A stretch of DNA of 5,690 nt from Planctomycetia bacterium (GTDB taxonomy: Bacteria > Planctomycetota > UBA11346). Where the stretch lies: assembly GCA_005801395.1 (NCBI GenBank), contig SYDV01000260.1:1-5690 (forward strand), written 5' to 3'. The translations under genes were made by a program, and so were the position numbers. Within the stretch, counting starts at the first letter, position 1; the number at the start of each line of letters is the position of its first letter. Under the pieces are notes generated by a model that was not told the origin of the DNA, did no database searches, and worked only from the letters and a program-made list of their open reading frames with translations. This document shows positions 1-4,659 of this stretch, in pieces.

Positions 1-53
1 ACTTGGATATTCTGGACCCTTCAAATGCTTTCGGCTTTTGGCATATCGGATCA

Positions 54-86
54 TCACTTATATGCATTATGCGCATAATTAAGTGA
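54..86. repeat. Palindrome ATTATGCGCATAAT inside TCACTTA/TAAGTGA arms
   Basis: Positions 66-79 form a perfect 14-bp palindrome, ATTATGC/GCATAAT. It is flanked by a second inverted pair, TCACTTA (54-60) and TAAGTGA (80-86). The two are collinear on the right side but separated by five extra bases, TATGC (61-65), on the left. The whole can be read as a 14-bp stem with one five-base bulge. It lacks a T-tract and is AT-rich, so a protein-binding dyad is at least as likely as a transcript hairpin. Its function is unknown. Confidence 0.6.
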
Positions 87-90
87 CTGA

Positions 91-152
91 ATTGCCGCCT
101 CAAACAAGAGGAACAATAACGGCAATGTACCTTTTCTTGCCGATGAACGGCA
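91..152. repeat. Alternating TTGCCG / CGGCA inverted repeats with mutually exclusive pairings
   Basis: ATTGCCG (91-97) can pair with CGGCAAT (120-126), enclosing an inner hairpin CCTC (98-101) / GAGG (108-111). CGGCAA (120-125) can instead pair with TTGCCG (137-142). TGCCG (138-142) can instead pair with CGGCA (148-152). This gives a chain of four complementary elements in which neighbouring pairings exclude each other. Such a layout is seen in switching RNA leaders, but no downstream gene on either strand is visible to be controlled, so function is open. Confidence 0.45.
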
Positions 153-219
153 GCAACTTTCCGTTACTGTCAGATTAGTTCGTAAGAGAAGCGGGGTGAA
201 ATGATGGGTTTGGACAACA

Positions 220-238
220 GAATTTGGCCGGAAAATTC
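220..238 (-). other. Small inverted repeat just past the ketosynthase stop
   Basis: GAATTT (220-225) and AAATTC (233-238) form a 6-bp stem with a 7-base GC-rich loop. On the minus strand it starts two bases after the ketosynthase TAA (243-241). There is no following U-tract, so it is at best a weak 3'-end processing or stability hairpin, not a canonical terminator. Confidence 0.3.
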
Positions 239-240
239 AG

Positions 241-1242
241 TTAAAATGTACGCTCCAGTGCGATTCCAGCTAAGTGGCCGCCGAAGCCAAGACCAATCTT
301 CCATAAGCGTCGAACCGGAGCCTGTAATCCAGCCGCCAATTCAACCGCAGCGCTCGCGCCCAGACAATGGCCGATACTTGGCTTGCATGCTAAACGCATG
401 GATTTGTTCCAAGGTCCCTGCAAGAGTCCCGCCGTTTCATAAGCGTCGCCCAAGGCGGTGCCGGTCCCATGGGTGATAATTAAATCTGGTCCTGGTAACA
501 TCCGCCACAGACTGGCCAAGGCTTGGCGTAAGGTTTGTGGATCGCGAAATTCAGTTTCATGGCCAGCATCGCCCAGGCGCACGCCACCGACTAAACGCCA
601 GGGGCCGTTATTCCCCAAGGCAAAAAATGCAGCGCCTTCGGCTGGTGCAAATCCCGTCGGTGTGGCAAACGATTGAGGCAGCGTGTCGCCACATAATACG
701 CCCATCGCTTTAAACCCAGCTAATAACCATGGAGACAGGGATGTATCAACAGCACCGATGAGCGCTTTGTCGCAGAGTCCGTTTTCCATGGCATCTGCAG
801 CATCTAACAAGGCGTATAAACCAGTCGAACAAGCGGCGGCCACAGAAATGGGTCGATACATTGGTAGCCGAAGCATTGCGGCCATACGCGGAGTAAGCTG
901 CCCTGGCCAGGCGCGAATAAATGCTGCGGGGTCATTGGTGAGCGCTGCATCCCAGGCTGCTAAGTCGCCCTTACTGGTACTGGCGCCAAATGCGAGTTTA
1001 CCGGAGTTTTTTGCGATTGCCGCCCATACGCGTTCACTTGCGATTCGTGCGAGATCGAGATGACGATCGACACTAGTGGGTGCGTTTACCCGTCCATGCC
1101 AGCCAATGGTTGGGTTATGTTGCAACGTGCAGCGTCCAATTGTGCATGCTGACCATGTTGCCGCTGCATCACCGGCAGCCGAAAGGCAGTCCCAGGCGAC
1201 AACGTGAACTTGTTCGTAGCTTCTCGATCCAGTTACCAGCAC
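241..1242 (-). CDS. Compact beta-ketoacyl-ACP synthase (KAS I/II-like, thiolase fold)
   Basis: This encodes a condensing enzyme of the FabB/FabF type, expected to join an acyl thioester to malonyl-ACP in fatty-acid or polyketide-like chain extension in the cytoplasm. Numbered from the GTG at 1242 (333 aa), the full Cys-His-His set is visible: Cys138 in AAACSTGL, His258 in HGTGTALGD, Lys287 and His292 in KPSIGHCLGA, and the C-terminal GFGGH at 319-323. The protein is clearly shorter than FabF (about 410 aa). The segment between the GHxxGA histidine and GFGG is only about 27 residues, roughly half the usual length. The frame stays open to an ATG at 1359, but the added residues do not resemble the family and no ribosome site precedes any candidate start. 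Similarity begins near 1209, so GTG 1242 is a best guess. It is visibly more GC-rich than gltA. The pathway is unknown: no ACP, reductase or dehydratase lies in the window. Confidence 0.8.
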   Translation of the reverse strand: MLVTGSRSYEQVHVVAWDCLSAAGDAAATWSACTIGRCTLQHNPTIGWHGRVNAPTSVDRHLDLARIASERVWAAIAKNSGKLAFGASTSKGDLAAWDAALTNDPAAFIRAWPGQLTPRMAAMLRLPMYRPISVAAACSTGLYALLDAADAMENGLCDKALIGAVDTSLSPWLLAGFKAMGVLCGDTLPQSFATPTGFAPAEGAAFFALGNNGPWRLVGGVRLGDAGHETEFRDPQTLRQALASLWRMLPGPDLIITHGTGTALGDAYETAGLLQGPWNKSMRLACKPSIGHCLGASAAVELAAGLQAPVRRLWKIGLGFGGHLAGIALERTF

Positions 1243-1346
1243 ACGTGCGAGTGTCTGCGGGTAACAGCCTCTCACAAGCGAGAGGGACGCGGAGCCTACC
1301 GTGGGCTTCACGCTCGGGTTTAAAAACGATGCGGTGCGCTTGCGCC
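1232..1346. promoter_or_regulatory. Hairpin-rich region between ketosynthase and gltA (candidate structured leader)
   Basis: Four stems follow one another. The first is GTTACC (1232-1237) / GGTAAC (1260-1265), with inner ACAC (1241-1244) / GTGT (1251-1254). The second is CCTCTC (1268-1273) / GAGAGG (1280-1285). The third is GGAGCC (1291-1296) / GGCTTC (1304-1309), with one G-U pair. The fourth is GGTGC (1333-1337) / GCGCC (1342-1346), with a GCTT loop and one G-U pair. The region lies upstream of gltA on the plus strand and at the 5' side of the ketosynthase on the minus strand, so it could be a leader of either. I do not recognise a known riboswitch class, and no convincing promoter fixes which strand is transcribed. 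Chance pairing in a GC-rich stretch is possible. Confidence 0.35.
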
Positions 1347-1392
1347 AAATCATGGACATGGCAGTGTCGCGAAAACATCTGCTAGTACGTTT

Positions 1393-1398
1393 AAAGGA
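1393..1398 (+). promoter_or_regulatory. Ribosome binding site of gltA
   Basis: AAAGGA lies nine bases before the ATG at 1408 and fixes that start. The interval between them is filled by a 12-bp perfect palindrome, ATGATCGATCAT (1398-1409), which includes the first two bases of the start codon. An earlier ATG at 1398 is out of frame with gltA and abuts the Shine-Dalgarno directly, so it is not used as the start. Confidence 0.7.
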
Positions 1399-1407
1399 TG
1401 ATCGATC

Positions 1408-2625
1408 ATGTCAGAGCCAGCAAAAAACCAGGTATTAATGGAACTGACCAAAGACTCTTTGGAAAGTGGTTTGCGCGGGGTGCCAGTTGGTTTTTGCACC
1501 ACCAGTTCGGTATTGGCTGATAAAGGTTTGTTTTACGTCGGCGAAGCGGTTGAAGCGATTAGTGACCGCGATCCGGAAGATGTCATTTACCTTTTATTCA
1601 ATAAGCGTTGGCCAAATGCTCAAGAAAAAGCCGCTTTCACGAGTTTATTAAACCAGCGTAGCTTTGTTGCCCCTGAAGTATTTGCTTCTTTAAAGGCGCT
1701 GCCCAAAGCTGGACACCCGATGAAATGGTTCCTGCATGCCATTAATACTCTTGGAATGGTTTATGCGAATGGTAACTATCGTGAAGAAGCACTCGATTTA
1801 GTCGCTAAAATTCCTGTAGTGACCGCCGCTATTTTCCGTATTCGCGAAGGGTGGGGTGATCCAATTGCTCCGCGCACCGATCTAGGATACATGGAAAACT
1901 TCGTGCATATGCTGGGCGTCCCTGGGCAAACCCCAGTGGCTAAAGCGAATTTAGTTAAATTAATGCGTGTCTTTGATGTAGTGCACTTTGATCACGGCGG
2001 CGGGAATTTATCAACCTTTGTAGGTAAAGCCGTGGCGTCGGGTAAAGCGGACATGTACGAAAGTATGGTCGGTGCCATGGCTGGCTTGGCTGGCCCATTA
2101 CACGGACGTGCAAATCAAGAATGCTTAGAGTTTATTTTAGAATGTGTCACCAAAGTTGGCGGTAACGTGACGGCGGAATCTGTCAGTAAAATGCTGCAGC
2201 AAAAAATGGATAACAAAGAAGTCGTCTATGGCTTTGGTCATGCCGTTTTGCGCGTCGAAGATCCGCGTGCGCGAGTGTTACGAAAAGTTGGCGAAGATAT
2301 TTGTCCGACCGATATTAATTTCCGCATGGTAAAATTGCTTGCCGAAGTTGGTCCGGGAGTATTGAAAAAGAATCCGAAAATCAGCGACCCTTACCCGAAT
2401 GTCGACAGTGCTTCCGGTTCGTTGTTGATGGCGACCGGATTAACCAATGCCGATTATTACACGGCCCTGTTTGGTCTTTCACGCGTGGTTGGTATCGCCG
2501 CACAAATTGTTTACGAACGCTGTGAAGCTCGAAACGGTAAAGGTACGCCAATTATTCGTCCGAAATATTATTACAGCCCTGAAGGAACTTCGAAGGGTGA
2601 AGCTGTTATTTCTGGATCGGGCTGA
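1408..2625 (+). CDS. gltA: Citrate synthase, eukaryotic (mitochondrial)-like type
   Basis: It condenses oxaloacetate and acetyl-CoA to citrate, the entry step of the TCA cycle, in the cytoplasm. The 405-residue protein carries the three catalytic residues: His232 in GPLHGRANQE, His278 in VYGFGHAVLR and Asp333 in PYPNVDSASG. The context PLHGxANQE plus PNVDxxSG matches the mitochondrial-like branch rather than the hexameric NADH-sensitive GltA of enterobacteria, in which I would expect an extra N-terminal domain. A motif around 193-203 reads HFDHGGGNLST, with Gly where mitochondrial enzymes have Glu (DHEGGN). The start is well supported by AAAGGA nine bases upstream. Codon choice is more AT-rich than in the neighbouring ketosynthase. 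The gene stands alone, with a divergent neighbour upstream and a strong terminator 21 bases after its stop. A 2-methylcitrate synthase is the main alternative, judged unlikely because no prp genes are nearby and the sequence resembles the mitochondrial branch. Confidence 0.95.
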   Translation: MSEPAKNQVLMELTKDSLESGLRGVPVGFCTTSSVLADKGLFYVGEAVEAISDRDPEDVIYLLFNKRWPNAQEKAAFTSLLNQRSFVAPEVFASLKALPKAGHPMKWFLHAINTLGMVYANGNYREEALDLVAKIPVVTAAIFRIREGWGDPIAPRTDLGYMENFVHMLGVPGQTPVAKANLVKLMRVFDVVHFDHGGGNLSTFVGKAVASGKADMYESMVGAMAGLAGPLHGRANQECLEFILECVTKVGGNVTAESVSKMLQQKMDNKEVVYGFGHAVLRVEDPRARVLRKVGEDICPTDINFRMVKLLAEVGPGVLKKNPKISDPYPNVDSASGSLLMATGLTNADYYTALFGLSRVVGIAAQIVYERCEARNGKGTPIIRPKYYYSPEGTSKGEAVISGSG

Positions 2626-2646
2626 TTTAGCTACGAGCTCGAAATG

Positions 2647-2679
2647 AAAAAACGGACGCCACTGGCGTCCGTTTTTTTT
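2647..2679. terminator. Bidirectional intrinsic terminator between gltA and the converging small gene
   Basis: A perfect 14-bp inverted repeat runs from 2647-2660 to 2664-2677 with an ACT loop. The core is ACGGACGCC/GGCGTCCGT, flanked by six A on the left and eight T (2672-2679) on the right. Read on the plus strand it ends gltA, 21 bases after its stop. Read on the minus strand the A-run becomes a U-tract, so it also ends the converging gene that stops at 2711. Confidence 0.93.
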
Positions 2680-2710
2680 GGCTGTTAAACTTGGAGTTTG
2701 TAGCTCGTCG

Positions 2711-3013
2711 CTAGATAGGTTTCTTCGATCCATCGACGACGAATCCGCCAAAATCTTCGGCGATTTCTTTGACCCGCCATAAGTGTTCATCGACGGCTTG
2801 GACATAGACCCACAGATAATAGCCTTCTTTGGACCGTTGCAGTTCAGCTTTCATCATGCATTCGTCATCGCTGTAACGAAAAGTGTAGGTTCCGGCTTGT
2901 TCAAAGCCGAGATCCGCGAATGCCTCTTGGAAGAATTCGATCTTTTCTGCAAAGTCGACGAGCTCCTGCGAATCAAGAGATATGCCAAATTTACGAACGG
3001 TAAGCGTGCCCAT
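2711..3013 (-). CDS. Small acidic protein of unknown function (100 aa)
   Basis: I do not recognise this protein with confidence. The 100 residues are acidic (19 Asp/Glu against 11 Lys/Arg), have no signal peptide or membrane segment, and look like an alternating alpha/beta fold: a helix near 15-35, strands near 40-73, then a helix near 76-88 ending in EDFGGFVVDG. The layout, with GF near the middle and an A-E-x-F-G-G-x-x-x-D-G ending, faintly recalls RraB/DUF695-type regulators, but this is only an impression. Coding is supported by sensible composition and by its exact fit in front of the bidirectional terminator. The start is uncertain: ATG 3013 has no close Shine-Dalgarno, while a good AAGAGG (3031-3036) sits six bases from an out-of-frame ATG at 3024. 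An in-frame TAG at 3026-3028 blocks any longer N-terminus. It lies 178 bp downstream of the LarA-like gene on the same strand and may have its own promoter. Confidence 0.65.
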   Translation of the reverse strand: MGTLTVRKFGISLDSQELVDFAEKIEFFQEAFADLGFEQAGTYTFRYSDDECMMKAELQRSKEGYYLWVYVQAVDEHLWRVKEIAEDFGGFVVDGSKKPI

Positions 3014-3076
3014 AGGCGTGACATGCTAGGCCTCTTGTCGACTTCGCAACGGTAGACTTTCGAGACGTGGAACTAA

Positions 3077-3085
3077 ATTTTACCA
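3077..3085 (-). promoter_or_regulatory. Possible extended -10 promoter for the small gene
   Basis: On the minus strand TGG-TAAAAT (3085-3077) matches an extended -10 element (TGnTATAAT) with one mismatch in the hexamer. It would give a transcript start near 3070 and a leader of roughly 57 bases before ATG 3013. No convincing -35 is seen at the usual spacing. If real, the small gene is independent of the LarA-like gene upstream. Confidence 0.3.
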
Positions 3086-3191
3086 AAGATGTTTCAAATG
3101 CAGCGTATCAAAGGCAGAATTGCGGGCATCAATCCTGCCCAGCATGCGGGTTAAGTCATGCCAGGTATGGTCCACGGATCGTTTTCCGTCG
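3086..3191. other. Spacer between the LarA-like gene and the small gene
   Basis: This stretch follows the TAA of the LarA-like gene on the minus strand. It contains one short hairpin, GGGCA (3124-3128) / TGCCC (3136-3140), without a U-tract, so no clear terminator separates the two genes. An out-of-frame minus-strand reading continues through it to a stop at 3080-3082, but it has no start or ribosome site of its own. Confidence 0.4.
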
Positions 3192-4496
3192 TTAATGCAC
3201 TCGTCCGCGGTACGCCCACAGGCCCAGGGCGGGGTTACTGATATAAAAGATACGCTCACGACGACCATCGGCATGGATGACGTCATTATAGCCGTCCGTG
3301 AGTTTGGCTGGATCGTACCGCTTGGTCATCTCTGCCAAGTTTGCATAGGAATAACCCACGGATTCGATTTCTTTGCGCGTTAGATTGCCTGGACAATAGG
3401 TGACGGTGAAGCGACCTTCGCTGGAACCATGTACTAAGTGAGCTGCAGCGGATAAATTTCCGGCGAGGTCGGGATTGTTTTTTACGGCCTTCATAATCTC
3501 TGGCGTGGTGCGATATCCGTATTTACGAATCAGCACATCAATTCCTGGATCCTCACCGAAACCTTTGAGTCCAGGCGCCAACACCACGAGTTCACCTTTA
3601 TCAGCAATGGCCATACGCGTGCGGTAAACGGACTTGTTCCCTAACCAAGTCGTGTGGAACTCTTCGGGATCTAAATAAACCACGACTTTGGTTAACTCTT
3701 CGTCTAATAATTTAAAATTGACCGCGACTGAGAGTTTGGCTGCTAGTTCAAAACATTCTGTACCAGAGCCGATATATAAACCTCGTGTTACCAAGCCATA
3801 TTTATCACCGGCTTCCCCGGGCTTTGCTGCACCGACCACCGTTAGCACAAAAATAATCGGAAGATGACTACAGAAACGTACCAACGCTTCATTGAGTAAA
3901 CGACGCACCGGCGTGTCGGCGCGTCCCATCATTTTTTCCATGCCGTAACACGCACCGATAAAGTGACTCTCATCAATACCAGCCTTACCGCCGCAGCCGA
4001 CAAATAAATTTTTCGTGTGATTTGCCATGCCGACGACTTCATGTGGGACTACTTGGCCAATAGATAAAATGAGATCGTGACCGCCTTCAAAAATAAGTTT
4101 ATTTAACTGCGCCGGCCAGGGTTTTTCATAAATGCCTTCGGTCGATTCTTTAACGAATTCTTTTGGTAGCGTGCCGACGGTGACCACATCGTTGCGCCAA
4201 TCATGATCACGAAATAGAGAGCGTGGTACGCCAGCATACATTTTTTCGATTTGCGCGTCTGGCATTGGGACGTGCGTGCCGAGTGCAGGAAGTACGTCTT
4301 TGAGCGCGGTACCGTAATAGGCGTGGGTTTCTTGCGTGATGATGCCGGCGCGACTATTAAAACGCGTGAAGTCTGGAGGTACCGCCAGCACTTTCTTACG
4401 TGTACCCAATTTAGCGAACGTTTCGCGAATGACGTGTCGTAATTCATCATCGCTGATAACGGTGGAAGGAGAACCGTGGGCGAAGTACGTAGTCAT
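3192..4496 (-). CDS. LarA-family (DUF2088) nickel-pincer 2-hydroxyacid racemase/epimerase homologue
   Basis: The family is that of lactate racemase LarA, which uses a nickel-pincer nucleotide to move a hydride at C2 of a 2-hydroxyacid. In the 434-residue protein the key residues are present: DFTR (42-45, the DxTR cofactor motif), His98 in RDHD, His152 in VPHEVVG, Lys162 in NHTKNLFVG and His178 in DESHF. The spacings His152-Lys162 (10) and Lys162-His178 (16) equal those of His174, Lys184 and His200 in the Lactobacillus enzyme, so an active cofactor site is likely. The start MTTYFAHG at 4496 is chosen over an upstream ATG at 4559 because AGGA lies six bases before it and the extra 21 residues look non-coding. 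The cofactor makers LarB, LarC and LarE are not in the window. The divergent KDG-kinase-like gene suggests a sugar-acid substrate (C2 epimerisation of an aldonate) rather than lactate. The length and C-terminus look complete. Confidence 0.88.
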   Translation of the reverse strand: MTTYFAHGSPSTVISDDELRHVIRETFAKLGTRKKVLAVPPDFTRFNSRAGIITQETHAYYGTALKDVLPALGTHVPMPDAQIEKMYAGVPRSLFRDHDWRNDVVTVGTLPKEFVKESTEGIYEKPWPAQLNKLIFEGGHDLILSIGQVVPHEVVGMANHTKNLFVGCGGKAGIDESHFIGACYGMEKMMGRADTPVRRLLNEALVRFCSHLPIIFVLTVVGAAKPGEAGDKYGLVTRGLYIGSGTECFELAAKLSVAVNFKLLDEELTKVVVYLDPEEFHTTWLGNKSVYRTRMAIADKGELVVLAPGLKGFGEDPGIDVLIRKYGYRTTPEIMKAVKNNPDLAGNLSAAAHLVHGSSEGRFTVTYCPGNLTRKEIESVGYSYANLAEMTKRYDPAKLTDGYNDVIHADGRRERIFYISNPALGLWAYRGRVH

Positions 4497-4502
4497 GCGA
4501 AT

Positions 4503-4506
4503 TCCT
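4503..4506 (-). promoter_or_regulatory. Ribosome binding site that decides the LarA-like start
   Basis: AGGA on the minus strand lies six bases before the ATG at 4496. It favours that start over the in-frame ATG at 4559. Confidence 0.6.
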
Positions 4507-4629
4507 AATTTAAGTGGACGTCGGCAGTTTGAGCTGACTCGGAAAGTAACAAGTGACACCTCGGCTCATGCGAGGCTACCAGTGTTTTTTTGTAGCCAGA
4601 ATTGTGCAGGGCATTACATATTCCAACCC
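4507..4629. promoter_or_regulatory. Divergent promoter/operator region with overlapping inverted repeats
   Basis: This is most of the 163-bp gap between the divergent LarA-like and kinase genes. It holds a tandem heptamer AGTAACA-AGTGACA (4545-4558). It also holds an inverted repeat CCTCG (4559-4563) / CGAGG (4571-4575), and a second, GGCTAC (4574-4579) / GTAGCC (4592-4597), which shares two bases with the first. A T7 run sits in the loop of the second. The arrangement suits a shared operator controlling both genes, but no regulator family consensus is recognised and no clear -35 is visible. Confidence 0.4.
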
Positions 4630-4652
4630 TACAATAACCTTACGTTATGGAG
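4630..4652 (+). promoter_or_regulatory. Kinase -10-like hexamer, short dyad and ribosome binding site
   Basis: TACAAT (4630-4635) is a good -10-like hexamer, though without a matching -35. It is overlapped by a dyad, ATAAC (4634-4638) / GTTAT (4644-4648), with a 5-base spacer. Directly after it, GGAG (4649-4652) lies seven bases before the kinase ATG at 4660. The dyad is placed to act as an operator across the transcription start, or as a small hairpin next to the ribosome site. Confidence 0.45.
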
Positions 4653-4659
4653 TTCTGCT

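Larger units (their letters stand above)
1..240. other. Left-edge stretch with no confident gene; rich in inverted repeats
   Basis: I see no supportable gene here. Two short frames run into the left edge: a plus-strand frame closing with TGA at 84-86, and a minus-strand frame from an ATG at 54-52. Both are too short to judge, so a partial gene at the very edge cannot be excluded. The rest is intergenic and holds a 14-bp perfect palindrome (66-79) inside larger arms, alternating TTGCCG/CGGCA elements (91-152), and a small inverted repeat just past the ketosynthase stop (220-238). No T-run follows any of these hairpins, so none reads as an ordinary intrinsic terminator. Confidence 0.5.

Noticed and set aside
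1..86. Partial gene at the left edge: plus frame ending TGA 84-86, or minus frame from ATG 54
   Set aside because: Fewer than 30 codons in each, on opposite strands and overlapping the palindrome; neither has a motif or ribosome site to decide between them.
125..178. 17-codon plus-strand ORF starting at ATG 125
   Set aside because: GAGG lies 13 bases before the ATG, too far for a usual ribosome site, and the peptide has no recognisable character.
1232..1309. tRNA or tRNA-like cloverleaf from the three adjacent hairpins
   Set aside because: There is no acceptor stem closing them and no T-loop consensus (GGTTCRA) on either strand.
1243..1359. N-terminal extension of the ketosynthase frame to ATG 1359
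   Set aside because: The 39 added residues do not resemble ketosynthases, no ribosome site precedes that ATG, and the DNA is packed with hairpins; it would also leave only 48 bases to the gltA start.
201..1385. Plus-strand ORFs opposite the ketosynthase (201-476, 458-676, 683-1063, 1080-1385)
   Set aside because: They are antisense shadows of a gene with a full set of catalytic motifs; their proteins are rich in Arg, Pro and Ser and show no recognisable motif.
1352..1438. Upstream ORF overlapping the gltA start (ATG 1352)
   Set aside because: There is no ribosome site, and the 28-residue peptide shows no run of a regulatory amino acid, so a leader-peptide role is unsupported.
3080..3286. 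Minus-strand 68-aa ORF overlapping the end of the LarA-like gene
   Set aside because: Its first half is a shadow of the LarA-like C-terminus and it has no ribosome site. The tail past the LarA stop is too short to judge, and the LarA-like C-terminus looks complete, so a frameshift is not needed.
4497..4559. Upstream ATG of the LarA-like frame at 4559
   Set aside because: It has no ribosome site, lies among the divergent operator-like repeats, and the downstream ATG 4496 has AGGA at a six-base spacing.
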